NCBI GenBank assembly: GCA_002049455.2 | Contig: KV918941.1 | Span: 62,001 to 126,000 of the forward strand | Length of the DNA stretch: 64,000 nt | Source of the DNA: Porphyra umbilicalis | Lineage: Eukaryota; Rhodophyta; Bangiophyceae; Bangiales; Bangiaceae | Direction: 5' to 3' | Shown here: positions 44,102 through 54,204 of the stretch, piece by piece | How the letters are laid out: every line of letters begins with the position of its first letter | Position numbering within the stretch: the stretch's first letter is position 1 | Notes under the pieces: model-generated | Databases searched by the model: none | What the model saw: the letters and a program-made list of their open reading frames with translations, nothing else | What the model was told of the DNA's origin: nothing | Made by a program: the position numbers and the translations under genes

Positions 44102-45216
44102 GAGCAAACCTAACAATGACGGACTAACGAAACGTGTCTCCATTATTGCGGCCACGTGTCTATATTCGCTTATTGGTCCACAAACCACGGTCTTGTCAAT
44201 GTAACGGTGCCCTAACGAATATCAAACACGACAATCAATTTATGTAAGTCCATCTCGCTCCGATAGTCCGGGCGACACAATAGGGGACGCATGTTCTATT
44301 CGAAGGCAAAATAGGCCACGCCCTCCCTATTCAGGACACAAGGACTATGCTAGACGCCCTCCCATTGGCTGATCGGGAGATGAAAAGGATCCAACACGTG
44401 TCCCAGTAACTGTGACTACGGCAAAAGTCGACCGTGAAAGAAACGCGCCCGCGACCCAGTGCCTGATGCGACACTTGACCGGACGTTTGACGGAACGCTG
44501 GACGGTCCGACAGAGACAGACCGGGCGCGAGTGGACACAACGTATGGGAGAGAAACAGACACTGGAGGGGGGGTCACATCAGCAGCCTTAGTCAGTAGGC
44601 CCGACACATGACACGCGATGCAAAGGAGCCGTCAGACGTGAAGTGGACTGGAAGACGCGTGCGCCTGTGACGTCGACAATATCTGTGGCAGTCGGACGAC
44701 TGGCACTCCCTCGCAACTGGAACTTGTGGTCCTAAATTGAGGATCAGTGGATGTCGGCGCGTGAATCGTCGTACGTTGAGCGAGTTGGACGAACAGACGA
44801 CTTAGACAGCCGGATCCGCACTGTCAATCACCACCCGTACAAAAAGCATGGTGCCTCGTGACTGACGGTCAAATGTCAATTCCATGTTCGTTGGTCAACT
44901 GTCCTTCCAATGTGACAGCCTCTGGTACGTACGGCATGTGGCGGAGGGTGGGCCATCGCGCCCGATCCTGACGGCAGAGGATGGTGCACCCAGATATCGC
45001 CCCGCCCCATCGGGTCCATGCGAGGGGTGGCGCCAGGCCCTGTTCGTTGCATGGCCAAACTGACGTATTGGGAGGGGTGCGCGTAGAAACGTCGCTCGAC
45101 CCCAGCCCCAGCGCATTCTGGCGGGGGGGGGGGGGACAACGTACCATCCTGCACAATCAGCCCCCGGCCATCGCTCGGTGGGTGGCGACACCGAATTGAC
45201 AACGACGGTCGGCGCT
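44102..45216. other. Left subterminal region of the Harbinger-like element
   Basis: No gene is seen. It holds the left TIR, mixed-composition sequence and, near 45,122, a run of G residues. It should contain the transposase promoter; I could not identify a clear TATA box. Confidence 0.4.
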
Positions 45217-47322
45217 ATGCGCGGATCGCGACCACCGTGCTCGCGACCACCATGCTCGCGACCACCGTGCTCGCGACCACCGTGCTCGCGACCACCGTGC
45301 TCGCGACCACCGTGCTCGCGACCACCGTCTCCGAGACTGCCATCTCCGAGACCGCCGTGCACGCGACGGCCCTGGTTGCGCCTCGCACGAGCGCAGCGCT
45401 TTCGTGCAGCGGAGGGTGGTCCCATGGAGGGTGGATTCATGAGCATGAGCGGGTGGGAGGGGGACGAGGGTGGGAACGACGATGTCACCACAGCGGCCGT
45501 CGTCGCAGCTCACGTTGCTACCCTCCTGGAGTGGCGCCGCCGAGCGAGGTTGGCGGTGCGCGTGCAGCGTCCGCGGTATCGTGGCTCGACGCCCGGCCGA
45601 GTGCCCAACAAGCCACGCAACTTTGAACTCGGCCTGCACTGCATTCTGCGTGATTATTTTGGCGTGGATGGGCTGCCCCCGGTGTATAACATGTTGGACT
45701 TTGAGCGTCGCTTTCGAGTTCCCATGGCCGTGTTCCAGAGAATCTATCATGCGATTAAGGACCGACCGTTTTGGGTACAGCGCGTGAACGCGACGGGGCG
45801 GCCGCAAGCGCATCCTTTGCAAAAGCTTGTGGCTGTGTTCCGCGTCCTGGGGTATGGCGAGTCCTGTGATCGCGCGGACGAGTATGTGCGGCTGTCTAGT
45901 TCAACCATATCGCGCGCGGTGACGCTCTTCACAGAGTTCATGGTGGACGAGTTTAGCTCTCGCTACCTGCGACCGCCCACAAGGGCGGAAATCGGTAACA
46001 TCCTCGGCCGCAATGCTGAGCGCGGGTTACCGGGGTGTCTCGGGTCGCTTGACTGTTCTCACTGGCAGTGGTCCGCTTGCCCGAAGGGGCGCGCGGGTAC
46101 CTACCAGGGCCGCAATGGGCAGCGGTCCATCGTGATTGAGGCGATCTGTGACGAGGACACCTGGATATACCACATTTTTGCGGGGAGTCCCGGGAGCCTG
46201 AATGACATTAACGTCCTGTACCAATCTCCCTTGTACATGGATGTTATCACTGGCAAATGGCCCCCGCGTGACTTTCCGTTCACTGTGAATGGTAATACTC
46301 GTACCTTGCTTTATTACCTAGTGGACGGCATCTATCCTCGCTTCGCGTTCTTCGTCGCCCCCTATCCCAACCCCCAAACTCGAGAGCAACGGACTTTTAA
46401 CCGCTTGCAAGAGGCGCTGCGCAAGGACGTGGAGCGCCTATTCGGGATCCTAACGGCCCGTTTCCACATTATGCTGCACCCGTGCCGTTACTGGTCAGTA
46501 CCGCGCATGGTTCTGACCACGCAGACAGTTGCCATCTCACACAACATGGTTGTGGAGGCACGCCGCGAAGGGTCTGTGTCGCGGTCGCGTTCGTCGTGGT
46601 ACGGGGGAGGCGGCGATGGGCCGGGGGCCGCCGGACCGGCGGGCAACGTCGGTCCGGCGGTGGGGACTGCGGCGGGGGGTGCGGGCGCCGGTGTTGGAGT
46701 GGGCGCTGGCGCAGGCGCGGGCGCGGGCGCCGCCGGTGCCGCCGCTGGAGAGGCGGCCGAACACGGCGCGGGAGGTGTCGCGCCCGGTGCCGGTGCTCCA
46801 GCGGCTGTCGGCGCGGGCGGGGACGCCCCCGGTGCCGGTGATGGAGCAGAGGCCGGCGCCGGCGCGGGCGCCGGCAGTGACGGAGTTGCTGGTGCCGGAG
46901 CCAGCGCGGGTGATGGGGCCGACGGCGCGGGCGATGCCGCGGCTGGAGACGGCGTTGGTGGTACGGGGGCCGGCGGCGGCGGGGGGGGGACCGGCGCGGC
47001 CGCGGGCGCGGCCGGTAGCGGCGGAGCTGGTCTGGGGGCGGGCAACGGTGGAGGGGCGGACGGCGCGGCAGCGGGCGACGGCGTTGAGGACGGTGGGGCC
47101 GACGGGGATGGTGCCCAAGGGTTGGATGATCTTGAGCATACCCCGGGCGTCCCACCCCCCCATGTCGGAGCCGCTTCCGTGGCGCCAATGAGCGAGTTTA
47201 TGCGCATCCTGATGGCGACGGGCGAGGCCAAGTCCCTGGCGGAGCACCAGGCGCTCCGCGATGACCTGTGCGCGCATGTTTTTGCGCAGCGAGGCGAGCT
47301 GCTGGAGCCGTACGTTGATTGA
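45217..47322 (+). CDS. PIF/Harbinger-like DDE transposase
   Basis: A 701-residue protein from ATG 45217 (ATG 45424 is an alternative start). The N-terminus has six CSRPP-type repeats from a 15-bp minisatellite. The core matches plant-type Harbinger transposases: helical HTH region with SSSTISRAVTLF, then GSLDCSHWQW (D279), GSPGSLNDINVL (D330), LVDGIYP, and ALRKDVERLFGIL (E406), followed by the usual C-terminal region with SHNMVVEA. A Gly/Ala-rich linker of about 200 residues and a mixed tail (SEFMRILMATGEAKSLAEHQ) complete it. The enzyme should bind the TIRs together with the Myb-like protein encoded downstream on the other strand. No internal stops; potentially functional. Confidence 0.92.
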   Translation: MRGSRPPCSRPPCSRPPCSRPPCSRPPCSRPPCSRPPSPRLPSPRPPCTRRPWLRLARAQRFRAAEGGPMEGGFMSMSGWEGDEGGNDDVTTAAVVAAHVATLLEWRRRARLAVRVQRPRYRGSTPGRVPNKPRNFELGLHCILRDYFGVDGLPPVYNMLDFERRFRVPMAVFQRIYHAIKDRPFWVQRVNATGRPQAHPLQKLVAVFRVLGYGESCDRADEYVRLSSSTISRAVTLFTEFMVDEFSSRYLRPPTRAEIGNILGRNAERGLPGCLGSLDCSHWQWSACPKGRAGTYQGRNGQRSIVIEAICDEDTWIYHIFAGSPGSLNDINVLYQSPLYMDVITGKWPPRDFPFTVNGNTRTLLYYLVDGIYPRFAFFVAPYPNPQTREQRTFNRLQEALRKDVERLFGILTARFHIMLHPCRYWSVPRMVLTTQTVAISHNMVVEARREGSVSRSRSSWYGGGGDGPGAAGPAGNVGPAVGTAAGGAGAGVGVGAGAGAGAGAAGAAAGEAAEHGAGGVAPGAGAPAAVGAGGDAPGAGDGAEAGAGAGAGSDGVAGAGASAGDGADGAGDAAAGDGVGGTGAGGGGGGTGAAAGAAGSGGAGLGAGNGGGADGAAAGDGVEDGGADGDGAQGLDDLEHTPGVPPPHVGAASVAPMSEFMRILMATGEAKSLAEHQALRDDLCAHVFAQRGELLEPYVD
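45233..45330 (+). repeat. 15-bp minisatellite in the transposase N-terminus
   Basis: Six near-identical units of CCACCGTGCTCGCGA encode CSRPP repeats, and three diverged units follow. The repeat is in frame, so copy number changes would not break the protein. Confidence 0.85.
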
Positions 47323-47790
47323 GCGTTGCTCTTGAGGGTCGTTATTGCGTTTGTTGCATGACATGTTTCTTTCCGGGCATCACTTTTTTGATGGTGCGAT
47401 GACGTCTTGCTTTTTCGCGGTTGTGCTTTTGAGTCTTCTACAGTTTTACGGTATGTGTGCGGGTGGGCGCATTTTCAGTGGTATTGTTTTTACGGGCGTC
47501 CCGGAAACCGTTGAGAATGCGTGTGTTCCCCTGCTCTTTTCTTGCGGTACTCGCGCGAGGCCCCAGGTCGCGGCCACAGTGGCCATCGTCAGGTGGCGGC
47601 CGCCGCCGACGTCTGGCTCATGTCGAGGGGCGGCCGCCAAGCTTGTTCTTGCGACCTTCCGGGGCGCGGCGGCCACGGTTGCCTGTGACGCGTGACCAGA
47701 GCGGCCGCCGCGCTGGTCGAGACGGGTGCGGCCGCCGCGCATGCGTTGCGCGGCAGCTGCGTTGGTGTGACACGGCAGCCGGCGCCATTG
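47323..47790. other. 3' region of the transposase gene
   Basis: T-rich sequence after the stop (with TTTCTTTCCGGGC and CTTGCTTTTTCGCGG) grades into GC-rich DNA before the satellite array. No gene is seen. Confidence 0.4.
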
Positions 47791-47879
47791 CTCGTGCTGG
47801 CGGCGGCCGCCGCGGTCCTCAAGGATGCTAGGTGGGGGCGGCTGGCGCCCGTGTCTTGCGTGTGGGACGCGCGCGGCGG

Positions 47880-49750
47880 CCGCCCGTGCGCTGGCGTGCA
47901 TGGTGGCACGTTTGGGGCGGCGGCCGCCGCCGTCGTCAACATGACCAGGTGGGGGCAGCGGCGGCGGCCGCACGTGCCGCGTTGGCATGCGACGGCAGCC
48001 GACAAATTTGGTGGTGTTGGCGGCGGCCGCCGCTGCAACATGGTGGCAAGACGTGGGCGGCGGCTGCCGCCGTCGTCAATATGACAAGGTGGGGGCAGCG
48101 GCGGCGGCCGCACGTGCCGCGCTGCCGTGCAACGGCAGCCGCCACATTTGGTGGTGTTGGCGGCGGCCGTCGCTGCAACAAGGTGGCAACACGTGGAAGG
48201 CGGCCGCCGCCGTCGTCCACATCACAAGGTGGGGGCATCGGCGGCGGCCGCACGTGCCGCGCTGCCGTGCGACGGCAGCCGCCACATTTGGTGGTGTTGG
48301 CGGCGGCCGCCGCTGCAACAAGGTGGCAACACGTGGGAGGCGGCCGCCGCCATCGTCAACATCACAAGGTGGGGGCATCGGCGGCGGCCGCACGTGCCGC
48401 GCTGCCGCGCGACGGCAGCCGCCGCGGTTGCTTGTCGTGGCGGAGGCCGCCGCGGACTGCATGGTGGCACGTTTGGGGCGGCGGCCGCCGCCGTCGTCAA
48501 CATGCAAGGTTGGAACAGCGGCGGCGGCCGCACGTGCCGCGCAGACGTGCGACAGCTGCCGCCGCGGTTGCTTGTCTTGGCGGCGGCCGCCGCGGACCGC
48601 ATGGTGGCACGTTTGGGGCGGCGGCCGCCGCCGTCGTCAACATGCAAGGTGGGGGTAGCGGCGGCGGCCGCACGTGCCGCGCTGCCGTGTGACGGCAGCC
48701 GCCACATTTGGTGGTGTTGGCGGCGGCCGCCGCTGCAACAAGGTGGCAACACGTGGGAGGCGGCCGCCGCCGTCGTCCACATCACAAGGTGGGGGCATCG
48801 GCGGCGGCCGCACGTGCCGCGCTGCCGTGCGACGGCAGCCGCCACATTTGGTGGTGTTGGCGGCGGCCGCCGCTGCAACAAGGTGGCAACACGTGGGCGG
48901 CGGCCGCCGCCGTCGTCAACATCACAAGGTTGGGGCAGCGGCGGCGGCCGCACGTGCCGCGCTGCCGCGCGACCGCAGCCGCCGCGGTTACTTGTCATTG
49001 CAGCGGCCGCCGCGGACCGCATGGTGGCACGTTTGGGGCGGCGGCCGCCGCCGTCGTCAACATGCAAGGTTGGAACAGCGGCGGCGGCCGCACGTGCCGC
49101 GCAGACGTGCGACAGCTGCCGCCGCGATTGCTTGTCTTGGCGGCGGCCGCCGCGGACCGAATGGTGGCACGTTTGGGGCGGCGGCCGCCGCCGTCGTCAA
49201 CATGCAAGGTTGGGGCAGCGTCGGCGGCCGCACGTGCCGCGCAGACGTGCGACAGCTGCCGCCGCGGTTGCTTGTCTTGGCGGCGGCCGCCGCGGACCGC
49301 ATGGTGGCACGTTTGGGGCGGCGGCCGCCGCCGTCGTCAACATGCAAGGTGTGGGCAGCGGCGGCGGCCGCACGTGCCGCGCAGACGTGCGACAGCTGCC
49401 GCCGCGGTTGCTTGTCTTGGCGGCGGCCGCCGCGGACCGCATGGTGGCACGTTTGGGGCGGCGGCCGCCGCCGTCGTCAACATGCAAGGTTGGGGCAGCG
49501 GCGGCGGCCGCATGTGCCGCGCAGACGTGCGACAGCTGCCGCCGCGGTTGCTTGTCTTGGCGGCGGCCGCCGCGGACCGCATGGTGGCACGTTTGGGGCG
49601 GCGGCCGCCGCCGTCGTCAACATGCAAGGTGGGGGTAGCGGCGGCGGCCGCACGTGCCGCGCTGCGGTGCGACGGCAGCCGCTCAATTTGGTGGTGTTGG
49701 CGGCGGCCGCCGCGGACCGCATGGTGGCAAGCATGGGGCGGCCGCCGCAC
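47880..49750. repeat. 140-bp satellite array with four-unit higher-order structure
   Basis: GCGGCGGCCGCACGTGCCGC recurs at exactly 140-bp steps: 47961, 48101, 48241, 48381, and so on to 49641. Two unit types exist: A with CCACATTTGGTGGTGTTGG, and B with CCGCGGTTGCTTGTCTTGG. Units 48101-48660 (A, A, B', B) are repeated as a block at 48661-49220, followed by a run of B units. As 140 is not a multiple of three, the long open frames across the array change frame with each unit and are not genes. The array lies between the 3' ends of the two transposon genes. Confidence 0.95.
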
Positions 49751-49759
49751 ATGTAATGG

Positions 49760-50281
49760 GTGGCATGGGTGCGGCGGCCGCGTGTGCGCTGCGCGGCCAC
49801 CGTGATTGCGAGGCGCTGCAGTCGCCACGCTGAGGGTGGCTGAGGGCGCTTTGTCCTCCCCCGTGGCACGGGTGCCCGACTTTGGCGGCTTGGCGCCTGC
49901 ATGTGGGGCATCGGCACCGGCCAAGACTACGGTTGAGCGCTACTGACGGCATCTTGCCCACATGCCGCACAAGAGCTGCGTCCCCCTCGCGGCGGTCGTT
50001 CACACTGGCCTCTTCGTGAGTGCACATCTGATAGGAAAAAAAAAACCCTGCCCAACGGGGAAAAAAAACCATCTACTACTATGAGAACACGGCTAGCGCA
50101 ACTACGACGCCAATCGCACTGACACACAAACGAAACATGCGAGACCAACACAGCAACAAAGCGCATACAAAGCATTCCCGTACAAGCATGCACCGCGAAC
50201 GACACAGAAGTGACGTCTCGCGGACCGAGAAAGAAAAAGAACAGAAGAAACAGACAAAGCAATAGGCAGTCAACCAGTGGC
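49760..50281. other. 3' region of the Myb-like gene
   Basis: No gene. On the minus strand the sequence downstream of the stop is T-rich (runs at about 50,035-50,070 appear as A-runs on plus), suitable for transcript ends of the minus-strand gene. Confidence 0.4.
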
Positions 50282-52318
50282 TTACGAGCTCTTGTCCGCG
50301 TCGCTGATGCTCTCGTCCGAAGCACTGGAGTCGGACGAGGAGCGGCCTCCATACCGTGCAAACTTCTCGATGATGTCGGAATCAAACCCATCGAAGCCGC
50401 CGCCGTCAGACAGTGAGTCGTCAGACGAAGAAGCCGACGGCGGCGTCCTCTTGCGACGCTGCTGCGGGCGCCCAGACGGCGGGGGGGTCCGCGCGGGTCC
50501 GGTAGTAGAGGCGGCGGCAGCCGCCGGTACTGATAAGGCGGCCGCCGCCGCAGAGAGTACCGCGGAAGACGTCGAGGGACCCGCCGCGGCCGACCGTGCT
50601 GTCGCTTCCGTCAGGTCGACGGTCGTGGACAGCGGCGACGCCATGGTGGCCGTGGCGTTCTTCTTCTTGGTAGCCATTGCGCGGCGGCCGCGCAAAGTCA
50701 ACGCCGCCTGCCTCGCGGCCGCCGACTTGCGAGAAGGGGCGGCGGCTGTCGACGGCGGCCGAGCAGGAGTTGTGGCCGCGCCGGATGGCGCCGTCGGCCG
50801 CCGACCGCGCGACGCAGCCGCGGAGGCGGCCGATGCGCCCGTGGCGCTCGTCGGCGGTTGTCCTGCCGAGCGACTAGCGGCAGCCGCTGGAGGAGCGGCC
50901 GTCCGCACTGAGGACGCAGGCGCGGCGGCCGCCGACGGAGCAGCGGCAGCCGCCGACACAACGGAAGCGGGCCTTGCCGATGATGCCGGCACCTTCCCTG
51001 CCTCGGCCGGACCTGACCCGCCCGCCGATGAAGAGGTGGCGGCCGCCGGTGCCGTCCGTGATGCGGAGGCGGCCGCCGACGATGCATGCTCCGCGCTGTC
51101 CGAGCCGGGCGCCGTGGACGGCGGGGATGCCCCATCGGCGGCCGCCGGCGGCACGTCTCCGGACGTGCCGCGAGGCGGCCGCTTGGCTCGCACGAGAAAG
51201 ATGTCGGCGTCTGTGTCGACAGCGATGACCTTCAGCTTGTCCTCCGTCGCTGCCTCCCCCGACGCCGAGACGTCGTCAACGGGAGACCCACCGGCCGCAG
51301 CACCCTCAGGGGGCGGAGGCGCACCGGCACTGCCGTCGGCGGCCGCCCCCGACGCCCCACCGGTGGCGGCCGACACCTCCGTTAACACCTTGATACCCTC
51401 TCGCTCCATCATCTTCTTCGCCTGGTGTGCCCAGTACGCCGCCCCCATCGCCGTCTCCCGCATAAATGGCTGGCTAAAGGCCATCATCATTGTCCGCTGC
51501 TCGGTGGCGTCGCCGAGCTTCTCCACCGCGCTTGCTACTCGGCCGATGGTGCGGTCATCCGCGACGGCGTCGACGCGGGCACGCCTGGCCGCCTTGTTCT
51601 CAATGGGGCGTCCACCCCACGGCTCTTCATCGCTGTGGTTGACGTCCACGACCGTCTGTCGGCCGCCCCCTTCGTCGCCGGCGGCCGCATTGGCCGCGGC
51701 CGCCGTCGCCGGGTCGCCGTCCGCTGCCTGCTGCTCGGCAGCCTCCCCACCGCCATCCGCGCCGGCGGCGGCCGCCGCCCTTGCCGCTGCTCGCACCTGC
51801 TTGTCCGCGGCCTTCTTCTGCAGGGACGCGAAGGAGGCGGCCGCCGACTTGAAGCGGTCCTGGTCCTTTAACTGCTCCCAATAGTGAGCCCAGGGGCACG
51901 ACACTTGTTTCTTGCGTCGCTTAGTTGTCTTTCCCTTGGCGACATCGTCGGCGTGATCGCCGCGGATGCGCCCATAAATGTTCGTGCTGCAGTAGAGCCC
52001 CTCGGCACAGTTGACGAGGTCGGCGTGGGTCGCGATGCCCGTCGGCTTCGATGGGCGCGCCTGCACCATGCAGCTGGAAAACTCCATCACACCGGCCACG
52101 ATTTTGGCCCACTGCTTCCGCATCGCGTCAAATCCGCGCTGCTCCCTCCCCGCGGCGCCCGGCTCCCCGCGCAGCAGGTCCAGCCAGCCCTTGAGCACCC
52201 GCCGCCAAAACTCCTTCCCGGACTGGTCGGTCCCTCGAATGGGGTTGTTGGCCTCAATCAGCCACGCCTTGATAAGTGCATCATTCTCAGCCACGGTCCA
52301 CGACGGTCCGCGGCCCAT
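50282..52318 (-). CDS. Myb/SANT-like (NAM-associated type) protein of the Harbinger-like element
   Basis: A 678-residue protein from ATG 52316-52318. The N-terminal trihelix/SANT-like domain reads MGRGPSWTVAENDALIKAWL, then NPIRGTDQSGKEFWRRV, the signature seen in the second protein of plant-type PIF/Harbinger elements and in their domesticated relatives. CPWAHYWEQLKDQDRF and a helical region around residues 260-310 follow. The rest is Ala/Pro/Ser-rich and ends in an acidic Ser/Asp tail (ASDESISDADKSS). Such proteins bind DNA and bring the transposase to the nucleus and TIRs. It converges with the transposase. No stops within. Confidence 0.85.
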   Translation of the reverse strand: MGRGPSWTVAENDALIKAWLIEANNPIRGTDQSGKEFWRRVLKGWLDLLRGEPGAAGREQRGFDAMRKQWAKIVAGVMEFSSCMVQARPSKPTGIATHADLVNCAEGLYCSTNIYGRIRGDHADDVAKGKTTKRRKKQVSCPWAHYWEQLKDQDRFKSAAASFASLQKKAADKQVRAAARAAAAAGADGGGEAAEQQAADGDPATAAAANAAAGDEGGGRQTVVDVNHSDEEPWGGRPIENKAARRARVDAVADDRTIGRVASAVEKLGDATEQRTMMMAFSQPFMRETAMGAAYWAHQAKKMMEREGIKVLTEVSAATGGASGAAADGSAGAPPPPEGAAAGGSPVDDVSASGEAATEDKLKVIAVDTDADIFLVRAKRPPRGTSGDVPPAAADGASPPSTAPGSDSAEHASSAAASASRTAPAAATSSSAGGSGPAEAGKVPASSARPASVVSAAAAAPSAAAAPASSVRTAAPPAAAASRSAGQPPTSATGASAASAAASRGRRPTAPSGAATTPARPPSTAAAPSRKSAAARQAALTLRGRRAMATKKKNATATMASPLSTTVDLTEATARSAAAGPSTSSAVLSAAAAALSVPAAAAASTTGPARTPPPSGRPQQRRKRTPPSASSSDDSLSDGGGFDGFDSDIIEKFARYGGRSSSDSSASDESISDADKSS

Positions 52319-52323
52319 GGCAG

Positions 52324-54204
52324 CTACTGCGACGGCCCGCCGGAACGGCGACGGCTCGCTGGTGGAAGGGGGGGCCGACCGCCGGTACGGCGCTTGGCGG
52401 AGGTCCGACCGATGACAGCGGCGCCAGCCCCAGAGTCGCCTGCCGCCTGGTCACCGGCACCGGTGGCAGCGACAAAGCCGGCGGGAGTACGACTGCCGAC
52501 GCCGGCAGCAGCGACAGACTCGGCGGCCGGCCGATTGCCGGCGGAATTGGCCGCCGGCTGCCGAGCCGACGCACCGACAGACTGGCACGCAACAGCAGCA
52601 CTGTTGGCGGCGGCCAGGTAGCGTCCTTGGATGTACGCCAAGGCCGCCGCCGCTCTTGCCGACGCTTGTGCTGCTTTCTTGGCGGCAATGCTTGCGTTTG
52701 TTGCCTTTTCTTTCGCGCTCGCTGCAGTGGCGACCGCCGCGCGGTACTTGGCCGACGCGGTCGCCGACTCGGCCGCCGCTGCAGTGGCGATAGCGGCCGC
52801 CTCGGCAGAGGCAGCAGCCGCCGCAGAGGCGGCCGCGACAGAGGCGCGATGCACGGCGGCCCGGTCCTCGGGGCTTCGAATCAGCACGAACCGCCGCTTG
52901 CGGACGGCAGGTTGCGCCCACTGCTGGCGGGGCGGCCGCTCGCCAAAGAGGGAAGGCAAAGGGATGGACGGCGGGACGCCGGCTTCGACCGCACCACCCG
53001 CCACCACCCCGACAGCCACGGCGGATGCGGCCGTTACGACAAGTCCCCGCCCCACGGCCGCGGGCTCGGCTGCCGCTCGGGCGGCGGCGGGTCCTCCTCC
53101 AACCTTCTGGGCGGGCTTGGTGGTCTTTGACCCGGCTGCGGGCCGCCCGACGTCCACCGCGGCGGGCTCGCCGGCCGACCTTCGGGCGGCGCGCCGCCCG
53201 TCCACCTCGGCAGGCTTGCTGGCGGCGCGCCGCCCGTCCACCTCGGAGGACTTGGCTGCGGAAAGTCGGGCGGCGCGCCGCCCGTCCACCTTTGAGGACT
53301 CGGCTGCCGAAATTCGTGCGGCGCGCCGCCCGTCCACCTTGGAGGACTTGGGTACCGACGGTCCGGCGGCGCGCCGCCCGTCCACCTGGGAGGGCTTGGT
53401 GGTCGTCGATCCGGCGGCGCGCCGCCTGTACACCTCGGAGGGCTTCGCGGCCGGCCGTCCGGCGGCGCGCCGCTCGTCCACCTCGGCGAGCTTGCTCGCG
53501 GCGCGCCGCCCGTCCACCTGGGAGGGCTCGGTGGTCGTCGGTCGGGCGGCACGCCGCCCGTCCACCTCGGAGGACTTGGCTGCCGACGGTCCGGCGGCGC
53601 GCCGCCCGTCCACCTCGGGGGACTTGGTGGTCGTCGGTCGGGCGGCGCGCCGCCCGTCCACCTTGAAGGACTTGGCTGCCGACGGTCTGGCGGCGCGCCG
53701 CGCGTCCACCTTGGAGGGCTTGGTGGTCGTCGGTCGGGCGGCGCGCCGCCCGTCCACCTTGAAGGACTTGGCTGCCGACGGTCTGGCGGCGCGCCGCGCG
53801 TCCACCTTGGAGGGCTTGGTGGTCGTCGGTCGGGCGGCGCGCCGCCCGTCCACCTTGAAGGACTTGGCTGCCGACGGTCTGGCGGCGCGCCGCGCGTCCA
53901 CCTTGGAGGGCTTGGTGGTCGTCGGTCGGGCGGCGCGCCGCCCGTCCACCTTGGAGGGCTTGGTGGTCGTCGGTCGGGCGGCGCGCCGCCCGTCCACCTT
54001 GCAGGGCTTGGTGGTCGTCGGTCGGGCGGCACGCCGCCCGTCCACCTTGGAGGACTTGGCTGCCGACGGTCTCGCGGCGCGCCGCGCGTCCACCTCGGAG
54101 GACTTGGCTGCCGACGGTCGGGCGGCGCGCCGCCTGTGCACGGCGGTAGGGCGCTGCCGCGCAACACAGGACGCGGGGGAGCCGGAGCGCAGCAGCACTG
54201 GCAC
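52324..54204 (-). CDS. Ala/Lys/Arg-rich repeat ORF upstream of the Myb-like gene, doubtful
   Basis: A minus-strand frame of 626 codons. Its first half consists of about twenty 16-residue repeats of the type GRRAARPTTTKPSKVD, basic and reminiscent in composition of linker-histone tails. The second half has RKRRFVLIRSPEDRAAVHRAS, then a long Ala-rich helix and Ala/Gly/Pro tail. It stops 5 bp before the Myb-like ATG, in another frame. Since the DNA repeat is 48 bp, several frames on both strands are open, so coding is unproven. The non-repetitive second half is the best argument for it. Confidence 0.3.
   Translation of the reverse strand: MPVLLRSGSPASCVARQRPTAVHRRRAARPSAAKSSEVDARRAARPSAAKSSKVDGRRAARPTTTKPCKVDGRRAARPTTTKPSKVDGRRAARPTTTKPSKVDARRAARPSAAKSFKVDGRRAARPTTTKPSKVDARRAARPSAAKSFKVDGRRAARPTTTKPSKVDARRAARPSAAKSFKVDGRRAARPTTTKSPEVDGRRAAGPSAAKSSEVDGRRAARPTTTEPSQVDGRRAASKLAEVDERRAAGRPAAKPSEVYRRRAAGSTTTKPSQVDGRRAAGPSVPKSSKVDGRRAARISAAESSKVDGRRAARLSAAKSSEVDGRRAASKPAEVDGRRAARRSAGEPAAVDVGRPAAGSKTTKPAQKVGGGPAAARAAAEPAAVGRGLVVTAASAVAVGVVAGGAVEAGVPPSIPLPSLFGERPPRQQWAQPAVRKRRFVLIRSPEDRAAVHRASVAAASAAAAASAEAAAIATAAAAESATASAKYRAAVATAASAKEKATNASIAAKKAAQASARAAAALAYIQGRYLAAANSAAVACQSVGASARQPAANSAGNRPAAESVAAAGVGSRTPAGFVAATGAGDQAAGDSGAGAAVIGRTSAKRRTGGRPPLPPASRRRSGGPSQ
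53160..54143. repeat. 48-bp tandem repeat array
   Basis: About twenty units share the core GGCGGCGCGCCGCCCGTCCA. A 96-bp dimer (one unit with AAGGACTTGGCTGCCGACGG, one with GAGGGCTTGGTGGTCGTCGG) is repeated three times in perfect register between about 53,660 and 53,950. Confidence 0.9.

Noticed and set aside
47832..49805. Very long open frames (360-500 codons) across the 140-bp array on both strands
   Set aside because: The unit is not a multiple of three, so each unit is read in a new frame. The frames are open only because the units lack stops in all frames.
47880..54143. CRISPR-like array
   Set aside because: Repeats are directly adjacent with no unique spacers, and the context is a eukaryotic transposon.
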